Positions 36,601 through 46,315 are shown, numbered from the stretch's first letter. The stretch is DNA of 64,000 nucleotides from Candidatus Endomicrobiellum trichonymphae (GCF_002355835.1 NZ_AP017459.1:372001-436000); one strand, 5' to 3'. Numbers and translations: made by a program. Notes: a model not told the origin generated them from the sequence alone.

Positions 36601-37475
36601 AATTTTAATTTTGCAGATTTATCTTTGTTATTTTTATTTAATTTTTCTTTGATGTATACCTTGCAGAAAATAAAGCAGGATATTCAGTTAGCAAGATATC
36701 CGAAGATAAGTCTGCGCATAGAAAGATATAGATATAAAAGAGTATTGAATATGAATACTTTTCTTGAATATAAAGATAAAAACGTTGTAAAAATATTGAC
36801 AAATATTAAGTCCGCTATACTTTTAACTTTTACGGACAAACTTTTTAAAAATATATATAAGTTTTGAGTCTGTGAAGTTTAATGATGTTGTGTAGATTTA
36901 TAGGTATGTATAAAAAGACATTTTTATATATTTATACTGGCGACTGAGAAAGTAAAAGTCAGAGAATTAATATCAATAGGATATAGAAATTTAGCCCGCG
37001 GGATTTGTTTTTCATAGTATTAATATTATATTTTGATGCTGTACAGATGATGTTATATTTCCTCGCAATATATTCTCACCTTAATCCATTCCTCTCTTTT
37101 CAGGCAAAAAGCGATGTAGTAATGCCAATAGAAACACAATATGTCTGTTTTTTCTATAGTTCTTAGTAGGGATCCGGACATTGTTTGTTATATTGAGGGA
37201 AACATATCTAGGAAGTCTGGAATAATCCCGCATCCATTTAAGGAGACTACTTTGTCTCTGAATATCCAGCCCTTTTTTAAGCATATTAAAAGCTTTACCT
37301 TTTTAGAATTACAGTAGCTTAAAGTCGGATCCTCAATAGAAGATTATTGCATATGCAATATTTCAGGATTGATTGAGTTGATATGAACTTTTTTTGTTGT
37401 GTTACTTAGACAAGCAATTAAGTATTTGCTAAAATTACGGATACAAATGAATAATAATTTAAGGATGTTCGTCTT
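36601..37475. other. Decayed region between the defence island and dnaX
   Basis: About 870 bases without an intact gene. A 67-codon minus-strand frame (37284-37081) begins LKKGLDIQRQSSLLKWMRDY and ends with FLPEKRG; its composition is protein-like but I do not recognise it and it has no neighbour that completes it. The plus-strand frames here look non-coding. Confidence 0.4.
37406..37435 (+). promoter_or_regulatory. Possible promoter of dnaX
   Basis: TTAGAC (37406-37411), 18 bases, TAAAAT (37430-37435), about 40 bases before the dnaX ATG. Confidence 0.4.
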
Positions 37476-39071
37476 ATGGCATATCTTGTTTTAGCAAGAA
37501 AATTCAGACCGCAGAATTTTGATGAAGTTGTCGGACAGGAACATATTTCGCAAACTCTTAAAAACTCAATTTCTGAAAAACGCATTGCCCATGCCTATTT
37601 ATTTAGCGGACCTAGAGGCTGCGGCAAAACCACTATGGCTAGAATTCTTGCTAAAGCTTTAAACTGTAAAAATGGTCCGACAATTAAACCATGCGGAGTA
37701 TGTGAAAACTGTGTAGAAATTTCAAAAAGCTCAAGCGTCGACGTTTTAGAAATTGACGGAGCATCGAATAACGGCATAGATGATATAAGGGTTTTAAGGG
37801 AGAATGTGAAATTCTCAACTGCCAGTTCAAAATATAAAATTTATATTATAGACGAAGCTCATCAGATAACAGCTCAGGCGTTTAATGCATTGCTTAAAAC
37901 GCTTGAAGAACCACCCGCTCACGTTATTTTTATTATGGCTACAACCGAACAGCATAAAATTCCCATTACCATTCTTTCAAGATGTCAGAGATACAGGTTT
38001 AAGCTTATATCTGGTGCTGAAATGGTTTGCGCAATAAAGAGTATAGGACAGGAAGAAGGTTTTGAAATAGATGACGAAGCTTTAAATATAGTAACTTCAG
38101 CCTCCGGCGGCTCTATGAGAGATGCCTTAAGTCTTTTAGATCAAGCGGTGTCTTCAAATACAGGCAGAATAACCGGTGACTATATGAGAGGACTGCTTGG
38201 ACTTCTTCCAAAAGATATTATAGTTTCGGTTACAGACAATATTGCGAAAGGCGATATACATGCAATTCTAAAAATCGTCAAAGAAATTTACGAGCAGGGG
38301 TATAATATTTTGCAGTTTGCAAGAGATTTAAGGGAGCATCTCAGAAATGTTATGATTTATTCTATAAACCCCGCCATCGCAGAAATTTCTTCTGAAGACA
38401 AAAAGATTTTTGATGTTCAAAAATCTTTGTTTACCGTCTCCCGCTATGTGCGTATGAATAATCTTTTATCAAAAGCTCTTGAAGAAATGCGCTGGCATGA
38501 CCAGCCCAGAATTCTTCTTGAGATGTATCTTCTTAAGATGTCGGAGCCGTATTATGATGTCGGCGAACTTATAAATAAGATAACTGACTTAGAGAGAAAT
38601 TTCAGGACTTGCGGTAATTCGCAGCTGCCTTTTGAAAAGCAGCCTGCAGTGCGAAGCGAATCTTGTGCTGCCGGTAAAGTTTTCGATCCTGCAGATTTGA
38701 CAGTCGTGTGGAATGATATTGTTTCTGAAATAATAAAAAAACATTCGCTTACGGGGCAGCCGTTAAAAAATGCGTTAATTAAGATAGAAAGCGACTCATC
38801 GATACAGTTAGTATTTTCAAAACAATTTGATTACGATTCTGGTTTGGAATTTCAAGAACAGATTGCAAAACTTTTCCAAAGAATGACCGGTTTAAATGTA
38901 GCAATAAAAATCGTTATTGAAAAGAATATATCTAAAAATAAAGCGGTATATGAGGATGCGGTTGTTAAAGAAGAGTGTCCCCATCCGAATAAAGAAAACG
39001 CAAAAACTACAATACCTGCGCGCATAGAAGAAATAGCAAAAAGGTTTGGTTCTGTCGCCAAAAAAATTTAA
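37476..39071 (+). CDS. dnaX: DNA polymerase III subunit gamma/tau
   Basis: DnaX is the clamp-loader ATPase of the replicase. It starts with the family signature YLVLARKFRPQNFDEVVGQ and has Walker A FSGPRGCGKTTMARILAKAL near residue 43. A zinc module with CKNGP, CGVCENC follows, then Walker B YIIDEAHQITAQAFNALLKT and the SRC motif TILSRCQRYRFK. The 531-residue length means a tau-like C-terminal extension is present. The start follows AAGGATG-type sequence. In most bacteria ybaB and recR come next; here recR follows only after about 1.3 kb of broken DNA. Confidence 0.96.
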   Translation: MAYLVLARKFRPQNFDEVVGQEHISQTLKNSISEKRIAHAYLFSGPRGCGKTTMARILAKALNCKNGPTIKPCGVCENCVEISKSSSVDVLEIDGASNNGIDDIRVLRENVKFSTASSKYKIYIIDEAHQITAQAFNALLKTLEEPPAHVIFIMATTEQHKIPITILSRCQRYRFKLISGAEMVCAIKSIGQEEGFEIDDEALNIVTSASGGSMRDALSLLDQAVSSNTGRITGDYMRGLLGLLPKDIIVSVTDNIAKGDIHAILKIVKEIYEQGYNILQFARDLREHLRNVMIYSINPAIAEISSEDKKIFDVQKSLFTVSRYVRMNNLLSKALEEMRWHDQPRILLEMYLLKMSEPYYDVGELINKITDLERNFRTCGNSQLPFEKQPAVRSESCAAGKVFDPADLTVVWNDIVSEIIKKHSLTGQPLKNALIKIESDSSIQLVFSKQFDYDSGLEFQEQIAKLFQRMTGLNVAIKIVIEKNISKNKAVYEDAVVKEECPHPNKENAKTTIPARIEEIAKRFGSVAKKI

Positions 39072-39107
39072 TACTCTATAAAGAGTTTCTAGTAGGAAGT
39101 TTTTAAA

Positions 39108-39649
39108 ATGAAAAAACTCGTTTTGTCTATAATATTTTGTTTTGTAGCGTCAAATCTTTTGGCGATAATAGCAAAGGATGAAGACATTGAGATGAAAAAA
39201 TATAAAATAGAGTTAGTCAACGGAACTTTTAAAGAAGTAAATCTTCCTGACGGCGTAAAACCAACTAGAGAACTTGTTGACAAACTAATTGACGAAGGCA
39301 AAGCTAAAGATTACCAATATGATACCAGCAAATTTGGAGGCAAGTTTGAGAAGTTTGCTGACAAATATTTAAACCTACTGTGGGCAGTTCTTTAGGCGAC
39401 GAAACAATGGATTTGCTGATGGAAGATACAGCAGGCGCGGTTCCTATTGTTGGAAACGTTGCCAGAGGATTAAGAAACATTTTAAAGACTAAAGAGGAAA
39501 AATCTGAAGACGAGGAAATCAGAAAAGAAAATAAAGGACTTTTCACTCTTGCAAAAATAGCGGGTTTTTTAACTGTTGCACCGTTCCTGTGGCTGATTCT
39601 GTTGCAAAAATTGAAAAAAATATCACAACAAATAAAAAATCGGAGATGA
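39108..39649 (+). pseudogene. Frameshifted small secreted-protein gene
   Basis: The first part (95 codons) has a signal peptide (KKLVLSIIFCFVASNLLAII) after AGGAAG and ends in a stop. A second frame overlapping it by 16 bases continues PTVGSSLGDETMDLLMEDTA and AGAVPIVGNVARGLRNILK, with a possible membrane segment near its end. A single indel near 39375 would join them into a protein of about 180 residues. The end of the second part is echoed about 107 bases further on (KIAGFLTVA versus KIAGSLTGA), an imperfect direct repeat at 39552-39586 and 39661-39695. No family was recognised. Confidence 0.55.
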
Positions 39650-40347
39650 AAATCCTACTGCTACAAAAATAGCGGGTTCTTTAACTGGCGCACTGCTTGT
39701 GACGGGCAGATGTATATAATGTTTCGTTAATTAGGACTGATAAAGCATCGCATGTAAGTTCAAAAGGGCAGCTTTGTAGAAATGGAAAAATCATTTTTGC
39801 GAACTGTCAGATATTTAACAATACTGCTAATATTTTAAATATCCAAACGATTTTTTAACGATATTAAGATTGAGGAAAACTATAACAATTGTGAATTTAA
39901 ATTCAATAATGTTTCAAATGAAGTGAATTCAAGAGAATATGCTGTCAGCATGAAAGTGAAAAGCGAAGAATAAGTTATAAAAAGTTATTATGAGAAAGAA
40001 AAAATCAGAAAAGTCTGGCTGAAAAAGATTAGTCTCTTAATATTGCAACAATATTTAATATAGAATATTTTATTGATAAAAATAATTTTCATATTAATGG
40101 TTATAATATGTTGTTAAATGTGGCGAGTTAAGAATGTGAATCTGAGTTTATACCAGCGAATGTAAAGGAAGGCGAAGGCAAGTTGCCTGCCGTATTATCA
40201 AAAAACAACAAGTCTTTTCAATATTATCTATATTAATTATTTTGAAAAGAGGAGAAAGGATGTATTTGGAGATTTTAGCAATGCTGTTAAAGAAAAAAAG
40301 ATGGTATTTTTTAAACTATTAAAAGAATATTGGGGATTTAAAATAGC
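39650..40347 (+). pseudogene. Unidentified gene remnants between dnaX and recR
   Basis: Short coding-like pieces in several frames (for example SHVSSKGQLCRNGKIIFANC and EFKFNNVSNEVNSREYAVSM) separated by stops. Just before recR, GGAGAAAGGATG is followed by a frame reading VFGDFSNAVKEKK, which faintly resembles the start of YbaB (MFG..S.L.K). This is the place where ybaB normally lies, so it may be its relic. The match is short and weak. Confidence 0.35.
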
Positions 40348-40944
40348 ATGAACAGACCGCGGCCCGTAGAGAAAATGGTTGGAATAATAAAAAAACTACC
40401 AGGTGTAGGACATAAAATGGCAGAACGTCTGAGCTATCATATATTGAAAATGCCTCAAGTGGAAGTTGACAGACTTATAGATTCTATACAAAATGCGAGA
40501 CGAACGATGAAGTGTTGCAGCATCTGCTGCAATTTAAGCGAACACGATCCATGTCCTATATGTTCTGATGTTACAAGAGAAAAGAATATTGTATGCGTTG
40601 TGGAAACTCCTCAGGATTTAATAGCCGTCAGCAAAGTTGAAGATTATAAAGGGCTTTATTTTGTGCTTGGAGGTGCTTTATCGCCTCTTGATGCGGTAGG
40701 TCCTGATGACATAAGAATTGATAAGTTGATAAAGAGATTGAAAAGAGATAGCATTAACGAAGTAATAATTGCTACTGATGCAGACTCTAAGGGCGAAATA
40801 ACTGCTGTTTACCTTGCAGATATTATTAAAATATTAGGCATTAAGGTCACAAGATTAGGTTATGGTTTACCTGTCGGCGGTGATATTGAGTATGCCGATG
40901 AGATAACTATCTCGCGTGCTATTGCAGGACGGAAAGAAATGTAA
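40348..40944 (+). CDS. recR: Recombination protein RecR
   Basis: RecR is a ring-forming protein of RecFOR-dependent gap repair. The N-terminal helix-hairpin-helix LPGVGHKMAERLSYHIL, the zinc finger CSICCNLSEHDPCPIC, and the Toprim domain from VCVVETPQDLIAV are all present. It ends with GLPVGGDIEYADEITISRA, the family C-terminus. Length 198 is standard. One unusual point is that the Toprim stretch usually reading ATNPTVEGEATA is ATDADSKGEITA. Confidence 0.96.
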   Translation: MNRPRPVEKMVGIIKKLPGVGHKMAERLSYHILKMPQVEVDRLIDSIQNARRTMKCCSICCNLSEHDPCPICSDVTREKNIVCVVETPQDLIAVSKVEDYKGLYFVLGGALSPLDAVGPDDIRIDKLIKRLKRDSINEVIIATDADSKGEITAVYLADIIKILGIKVTRLGYGLPVGGDIEYADEITISRAIAGRKEM

Positions 40945-41039
40945 AAAAGCAGAGTAAAGATAGATTGACGAAAAAGACAAAAATTTTTTTGTAATTTTAC
41001 TTTTTACTCTTTAATTCTACATATGCAAAAAGGAGCAGA

Positions 41040-41621
41040 ATGATGTCAGCAAAAATGATTGAAGTTCGTTGGCACGGTCGCGGCGGGCAGGGCGCAAAGA
41101 CAGCTGCGCTTTTATTTGCCGAAGCTGTTTTGGCAACAGGTAAATATATACAGGCATTCCCTGAATACGGACCTGAAAGAATGGGCGCTCCCGTTCAGTC
41201 TTTTAACAGAATCAGCGAAGCTCCCATTACAATCCATTCGGGTATAACAAATCCTGATTATGCTGTTATTTTAGATCCGTCTCTGATAGAATCTGTTCCA
41301 GTGACAGATGGTATAGGGGAAAAAGGAAAAGTTATAGTAAATACTTCTTTCAGTTCCTCAGAAATTGCGCAGAAACTCGGTATTGACGCAAGTCAAGTAT
41401 TCGTTGTTAACGCAAGTCGGATCGCTTTGGAAACGATAGGAAGAAATATACCAAACACTCCTATGCTTGGTGCTTTGGTAAAAGTTATAGGAACTTTGGA
41501 TATCAACGGCGTTTTAGAGGATACAAAAGTCAAACTTACAGCAAAATTCAGACATAAACCGGAAGTTATTGAAGGGAATCTTGCATCAATAAAATGTGCT
41601 TTTGGTGAAGTAAAAAATTAA
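41040..41621 (+). CDS. porC: 2-oxoacid:ferredoxin oxidoreductase gamma subunit PorC
   Basis: The gamma subunit of pyruvate (or related 2-oxoacid):ferredoxin oxidoreductase. The signature VRWHGRGGQGAKTAALLFAE, then QAFPEYGPERMGAPVQSFNR is diagnostic. It is 193 residues long and starts after AAAAGGAGCAG with two adjacent ATG codons. It is first of four genes in the order gamma-delta-alpha-beta, as in archaea and thermotogae. The complex oxidises pyruvate to acetyl-CoA and CO2, reducing ferredoxin. The 95-base gap from recR may contain a promoter. Confidence 0.95.
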   Translation: MMSAKMIEVRWHGRGGQGAKTAALLFAEAVLATGKYIQAFPEYGPERMGAPVQSFNRISEAPITIHSGITNPDYAVILDPSLIESVPVTDGIGEKGKVIVNTSFSSSEIAQKLGIDASQVFVVNASRIALETIGRNIPNTPMLGALVKVIGTLDINGVLEDTKVKLTAKFRHKPEVIEGNLASIKCAFGEVKN

Positions 41622-41725
41622 AAAGCTGTTTCTCTCGCAAGACATTTTAAGAGATGTGACATTTCGTTTCGTTCAGTTTCGCTCTGATATTTAATAAAAG
41701 GGCTTTGTCCTTTGGAGGAAATAAA

Positions 41726-42037
41726 GTGAAAAAAGAAGAAAGAAAATTAACTGCTGTTGAAATACCTATAGGCGATATAGTTGAAGCTGAAACGGCAGTC
41801 GAATTTAATACGGGAAGCTGGCGTTCTGAAAGACCCGTATGGAATAAAGAAAAATGCATTCATTGTTTAACATGTTGGATTTCATGCCCTGATTCTTCTG
41901 TAAAGATTGCTTCAGATGAAAAGAGAATAACGATTGTTACAGGTATAGATTATGACCATTGCAAAGGTTGCGGAATTTGTGCAAGAGAATGTCCGCCTAA
42001 AATTAAAGCAATTACAATGGAACATGAAAAGAAATAA
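41726..42037 (+). CDS. porD: 2-oxoacid:ferredoxin oxidoreductase delta subunit PorD
   Basis: A 103-residue ferredoxin-like subunit with two [4Fe-4S] motifs, CIHCLTCWISCPD and CKGCGICARECPPK. The preceding GSWRSERPVWNKEKC is typical of PorD. I start at the GTG eight bases after TTTGGAGGAA; a TTG further upstream would precede that ribosome site and is rejected. It passes electrons from the alpha/beta core to soluble ferredoxin. Confidence 0.94.
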   Translation: MKKEERKLTAVEIPIGDIVEAETAVEFNTGSWRSERPVWNKEKCIHCLTCWISCPDSSVKIASDEKRITIVTGIDYDHCKGCGICARECPPKIKAITMEHEKK

Positions 42038-42071
42038 TATAGAGAGGTTCTTGCCTCAAAGGGTTAATGAA

Positions 42072-43277
42072 ATGATAAAGACAGTATACTCAAAAGGTAA
42101 ACTTGTTGCAAAGACCGGCAACGAAGTTGTAGCTGAAGCAATGCGCCAGATAGAGCCGGATGTAGTAGCGGCATATCCTATAACTCCGGCAACTGAAATC
42201 GTACAGATTTTCTCACAGTTTGTTGCAGACGGTATTGTAAAAAGCGAGTATGTCGCGGTAGAAAGCGAGCATTCGGCGATGTCGGCTACGATAGGGGCAT
42301 CGGCAGCCGGCGCAAGAGCAATGACAGGCACTTCTTCACAGGGATTATCTCTTATGTGGGAAATGCTTTATATAGCTTCAGGACTTAGGCTTCCTATAGT
42401 TATGGCGGAAGTCAACAGGGCAATTTCTGCTCCGATTAACATTCACGGAGATCAGTCGGATACAATGGGCGCAAGAGATGCGGGATGGATTCAGATATAT
42501 TCGGAAAACTCGCAGGAAGCTTACGATAATATGATTCAGGCTACAAGAATAGCCGAAAAAGCAAAACTTCCTACGCTTGTGACGACAGATGGGTTTATTA
42601 TTTCTCATTGTATGGAAGTTGTCGAGACTTATCCTGATGCAGATGTAAAAGCTTTTATAGGTAAATACGAACCTGAAAGATATCTTTTAGATATTAAGAA
42701 GCCTTATACGCTAGGTTCAATTGATTTACAAGATTACTATTTTGAACACAGATACCAGCTTGCGCAGGCTATGAGAAATGCGAAAAATATAGTTTTAGAT
42801 GTTGCGAAAGATTTTGAAAAAACTTTTGGACGCAAATACGATTTATGTGAGAAATATATGCTTGACGATGCAGAAATTGCAATAGCGGTTATAGGTTCAA
42901 CAGCCGGAACTGCAAAAGTCGTAGTAAATGAATTGAGAGAAAAGGGTATTAAGGCGGGTCTTTTAAAGATAAGAGTTTACAGACCGTTCCCAGCGGAAGA
43001 AATTGCAAAAGATTTAGCGCATGTTAAAGCAGTTGCGGTTATGGACAGAGCGGATTCATGTTCCGGTGCATTTGCTCCTGTTTATTCGGATATTGTCGCA
43101 TCTTTGTATGCCTCGGGAGTTACAAACCCTAAAGTTGTGAATTATGTTTACGGTCTTGGCGGAAGAGAAATCAATACCGGACATATTATCGGTATTTACG
43201 AGATGCTTTGTAAAATTGCTTCAGGTACAGAAAAATCGTCAAATAAAGTTGAATATATAAATGTAAGAATAAAATAA
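42072..43277 (+). CDS. porA: 2-oxoacid:ferredoxin oxidoreductase alpha subunit PorA
   Basis: The catalytic alpha subunit. VVAAYPITPATEIVQIFSQF, VESEHSAMSATIGASAAGAR and RAMTGTSSQGLSLMWEMLY match PorA, and NIHGDQSDTMGARDAGWIQ is the substrate/thiamine-side segment. It is 401 residues. The ATG comes after CAAAGGGTTAATGAA; the frame is open further upstream inside porD, but that sequence is porD in another frame. The length and VLTGNEVVAEAMRQ-like N-terminus fit. Confidence 0.95.
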   Translation: MIKTVYSKGKLVAKTGNEVVAEAMRQIEPDVVAAYPITPATEIVQIFSQFVADGIVKSEYVAVESEHSAMSATIGASAAGARAMTGTSSQGLSLMWEMLYIASGLRLPIVMAEVNRAISAPINIHGDQSDTMGARDAGWIQIYSENSQEAYDNMIQATRIAEKAKLPTLVTTDGFIISHCMEVVETYPDADVKAFIGKYEPERYLLDIKKPYTLGSIDLQDYYFEHRYQLAQAMRNAKNIVLDVAKDFEKTFGRKYDLCEKYMLDDAEIAIAVIGSTAGTAKVVVNELREKGIKAGLLKIRVYRPFPAEEIAKDLAHVKAVAVMDRADSCSGAFAPVYSDIVASLYASGVTNPKVVNYVYGLGGREINTGHIIGIYEMLCKIASGTEKSSNKVEYINVRIK

Positions 43278-43469
43278 TCACCAGGCTGTTTTTATTTCTT
43301 TCCATCTTAAGACGGGGAGAGAGTATGAGTTAGAAAGGATGCGTACAAATTTGATGTCTGGAGCAAGAGGGTGAATAACTCTCTCCTAAATGGACACCTT
43401 CTTTTTTTCTTACCTCTCGCAGGGTATAGGTATAGTCAGTGAAAAAGTTTTGTTATTAGGAGAGATAAA

Positions 43470-44405
43470 ATGGCAAATTTGAAAGAATTAAGCAAAAACC
43501 CAGAGCGGTTGACAGGCGGACACCGTCTTTGCGCTGGCTGCGGTGCAGGTATAGTTGCGAGGCAGACTTTAATAGCCGCCGGTAGCACGCCGGTTGTTAT
43601 TACAAACGCTACAGGGTGTTTGGAAGTTTCGACGACGGTTTTCCCTTATACGGCATGGAAAGATTCTTTTTTTCACAGTGCTTTTGAAAATTCGGCGGCA
43701 ACATGCAGCGGCATTGAAACTGCATATAGAAGTTTAAAAGCACAGGGGAAAATTAAAGACGATATAAGGTTTATAACTTTTGGTGGTGATGGTGGAACTT
43801 ATGACATAGGTTTACAGTCTTTGTCGGGTGCAATGGAGAGAGGGCACAGAATGCTTTATATATGTTATAACAATGAAGCATATATGAACACCGGAATCCA
43901 AAGATCTGGGGCAACTCCTAAAGGAGCTCATACGACAACAGCTCCTGCGGGAAAAGTGCGGCAGGGTAAAGAACAAAATAAAAAAGATTTAACGCAGATA
44001 ATGATTGCTCACGATATTCCTTATGTTGCGCAGGCTTATGTTGGAAACTGGAATGATTTTATAACAAAAGTTCAGAAAGCTTTGGCAGTTGACGGACCGT
44101 CATTTATAAATATTTTAACGCCTTGCAGACTGGGCTGGGCATATAAACCGGAAGATACGATGTTGATTTCAAGACTTGCGGTTGAAACCTGTGTTTGGCC
44201 TTCTTTTGAGGTTGAAAATGGCGTTTATAAAATAAATGTTATACCTAAGGAAAAGAAGCCTGTAATAGAATTCTTAAAACTTCAGGGAAGGTTTAAACAT
44301 CTTTTCAGATCCGATAACGCTCATATTCTTGAGACAATTCAGAAAGGCGTTGACGAAAAATGGGATCTTTTACAACGTAGGTCAGCCGTCGGCTGTCGAG
44401 CATAA
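43470..44405 (+). CDS. porB: 2-oxoacid:ferredoxin oxidoreductase beta subunit PorB
   Basis: The thiamine-diphosphate subunit. LCAGCGAGIVARQ holds cluster cysteines, TGCLEVSTTVFPYTAW and TFGGDGGTYDIGLQSLSGAM carry the TPP/Mg site, and YICYNNEAYMNTGIQRSGAT follows. It is 311 residues. AGGAGAG lies 7 bases before the ATG. A 190-base spacer without visible genes separates it from porA, unusual for this operon. A copy of the segment encoding GCGAGIVARQ lies at 10424-10460. Confidence 0.95.
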   Translation: MANLKELSKNPERLTGGHRLCAGCGAGIVARQTLIAAGSTPVVITNATGCLEVSTTVFPYTAWKDSFFHSAFENSAATCSGIETAYRSLKAQGKIKDDIRFITFGGDGGTYDIGLQSLSGAMERGHRMLYICYNNEAYMNTGIQRSGATPKGAHTTTAPAGKVRQGKEQNKKDLTQIMIAHDIPYVAQAYVGNWNDFITKVQKALAVDGPSFINILTPCRLGWAYKPEDTMLISRLAVETCVWPSFEVENGVYKINVIPKEKKPVIEFLKLQGRFKHLFRSDNAHILETIQKGVDEKWDLLQRRSAVGCRA

Positions 44406-44488
44406 ATTTGCAATAATCATCAGTGGGCAGGTTTCTAAAAGACAATTATCTTATTTATTAAGTGCAAACATACACTTACAATGGACGA

Positions 44489-44529
44489 GAGATAAGAGAA
44501 TAGATATTTTTATCTGTTCTCTTATTCTC
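44489..44529 (+). terminator. Long hairpin after porB
   Basis: GAGATAAGAGAATAGATA pairs with TATCTGTTCTCTTATTCTC around a TTTT loop, with one bulged A and one G-U pair. It is followed by ATTTTAC. It lies between porB and aroC and would end the por transcript or protect its 3' end. Confidence 0.55.
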
Positions 44530-44591
44530 ATTTTACATACTTCTTTTAAATTAGATATAATTACTAGTAGTATATGGTATTGGGAGTGGAT

Positions 44592-45749
44592 ATGATAAGA
44601 TTTACTACGGCAGGCGAATCGCACGGAGAAGGACTTTTTGTTATTATTGAGGGGATTCCCGCAGGGCTTACCATAAATTCGGAAGATATAGACTTAGAGC
44701 TTGCAAGAAGGCAGAAAGGTTATGGCAGAGGACAGAGAATGTGCATAGAAACGGATACTGTTAAAGTTTTTTCGGGCATGCGACATACAGTATCGCTCGG
44801 TTCGCCTATAGCAATGTATATTGCAAATAAAGATTTCAAAAACTGGACGAAAATAATGTCACCTACGTCTGTCGATTCAGAAGTAACGCCCCTTTTAAGA
44901 CCGCGTCCGGGACACGCCGATTTGCCAGGTTTTATGAAATACGGCGTAAACGATTTTAGAGATATTCTTGAAAGAGCTTCTGCAAGAGAAACTGCGGCAA
45001 GAGTAGCAGCCGGCGCTGTATGTAAAGCTCTTTTAAAAGAATTTGAAATAAGTATTGTGTCTTATACGTCGCAGATAGGAGATGTTACTGCGGATATATC
45101 TTCTGTTGAAGAATGTAAAATATGGCATGATGCAGAAATATCTTGTGTAAGATGTCCTGATGCAAAAGCAAGTGAAAAAATGATTCAATTGATAAAAAAA
45201 GCTGGCGAAAAAGGAGACACTTTAGGCGGTAAAGTCGTTGTTGTGACAAAAAATGTACCGGCGGGACTTGGAAGTCATACCCAATGGGATTTAAAGCTTG
45301 ACGGGCGTCTTGCGCAGAGTTTAATTTCAATTCAGGCTGTAAAAGCTGTTGAGTTTGGTGCGGGAACAAAACTTGCCTCGCTTTTGGGTGCGTTATCTCA
45401 TGATGAGATTTTTTATGATGTAACAAGAGGATTTTATAGGGATACAAACAGAGCGGGCGGTATAGAGGGCGGTATGAGTAACGGAGAACCTATTGTTGTG
45501 ACATGTACGATGAAAGCGATCCCATCTCTTGCTAATCCCCTGCATTCCGTCAATCTTGCCACAAAAGAAACCGCTGAAGCTGAGGCGATAAGAAGTGATG
45601 TTTGTGCAGTTCCTGCGGTTGGTATTGTTGCCGAAGCCGCGATTGCTGTAGAACTTGCAAAAGCGTTAAAAGAAAAGTTCGGCGGCGATTCGCTCAAAGA
45701 TATGAAGAAGAATGTAAATATATATAAAGAGAGAATAAAGGTATTATAA
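44592..45749 (+). CDS. aroC: Chorismate synthase
   Basis: AroC makes chorismate from EPSP using reduced FMN, the last shared step to aromatic amino acids. The family signatures are FTTAGESHGEGLFVIIEGIP, RPGHADLPGFMKYG and RASARETAARVAAGA. Later GGIEGGMSNGEPIVV and the C-terminal SDVCAVPAVGIVAEA follow. At 385 residues it is full length. ATG at 44592 follows GGGAGTGG; an in-frame ATG 18 bases earlier lies before this site. aroK begins directly at the next base. Confidence 0.97.
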   Translation: MIRFTTAGESHGEGLFVIIEGIPAGLTINSEDIDLELARRQKGYGRGQRMCIETDTVKVFSGMRHTVSLGSPIAMYIANKDFKNWTKIMSPTSVDSEVTPLLRPRPGHADLPGFMKYGVNDFRDILERASARETAARVAAGAVCKALLKEFEISIVSYTSQIGDVTADISSVEECKIWHDAEISCVRCPDAKASEKMIQLIKKAGEKGDTLGGKVVVVTKNVPAGLGSHTQWDLKLDGRLAQSLISIQAVKAVEFGAGTKLASLLGALSHDEIFYDVTRGFYRDTNRAGGIEGGMSNGEPIVVTCTMKAIPSLANPLHSVNLATKETAEAEAIRSDVCAVPAVGIVAEAAIAVELAKALKEKFGGDSLKDMKKNVNIYKERIKVL

Positions 45750-46265
45750 ATGAATTTGGTATTTACCGGTTTTATGGGTACCGGCAAATCGAATACCGGA
45801 AAAATCATCTCGGAAAAACTTAAGATGAGTTTTTTTGATACTGATGACTTAGTAGAAAAAAAATCCGGTTTTTCAATAAACGACATTTTTAAGAAATTCG
45901 GGGAGGCTAATTTCAGGAAGATGGAAGCCGAAACCATAAAAGAGGTGTCTGAAAAAGACTCTGTCGTAATTTCATGCGGCGGCGGCGCGGTTTTAAATCC
46001 TGCAAATATTGCAAATTTAAGAAAAAAAGGAATAATAATAAATCTCTATGCTTTAGCGGAGGTTATATATGATAGGTTGAAAGACGAAAATAATAGACCT
46101 CTTTTAAGATGTGAAAAGCCTTTGGTGGAGATAAAGAAACTTTTAGACTTTAGGAAAAGCATTTATGCGGATTGCGATTTTTCTTTTGATACTGACGGTT
46201 TGACGGCAGTCGAAGTTGCGGATAAAGTTTTAAATAACGATGTCATAAAAAGATTGTTGCTTTAG
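45750..46265 (+). CDS. aroK: Shikimate kinase
   Basis: AroK phosphorylates shikimate. Walker A is FTGFMGTGKSNTGKIIS at residues 5-21, the shikimate-binding DTDDLVEKKSG follows, then GEANFRKMEAE and VVISCGGGAVL. The ENNRPLL lid holds the catalytic arginine. It is 171 residues and abuts aroC with no spacer, forming an aroCK unit. Confidence 0.96.
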   Translation: MNLVFTGFMGTGKSNTGKIISEKLKMSFFDTDDLVEKKSGFSINDIFKKFGEANFRKMEAETIKEVSEKDSVVISCGGGAVLNPANIANLRKKGIIINLYALAEVIYDRLKDENNRPLLRCEKPLVEIKKLLDFRKSIYADCDFSFDTDGLTAVEVADKVLNNDVIKRLLL

Positions 46266-46315
46266 TATAACCGCTGTAAATAACCTTAGTTTGTTCTATA
46301 TACTACAAAAGGAAA

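Noticed and set aside
26969-37475. CRISPR array or integrase within the accessory island
   Set aside because: No regularly spaced repeats and no recombinase motif were seen on either strand.
45434-45937. 167-codon minus-strand frame across the aroC-aroK junction
   Set aside because: Both plus-strand genes are certain here; the frame has no motif.
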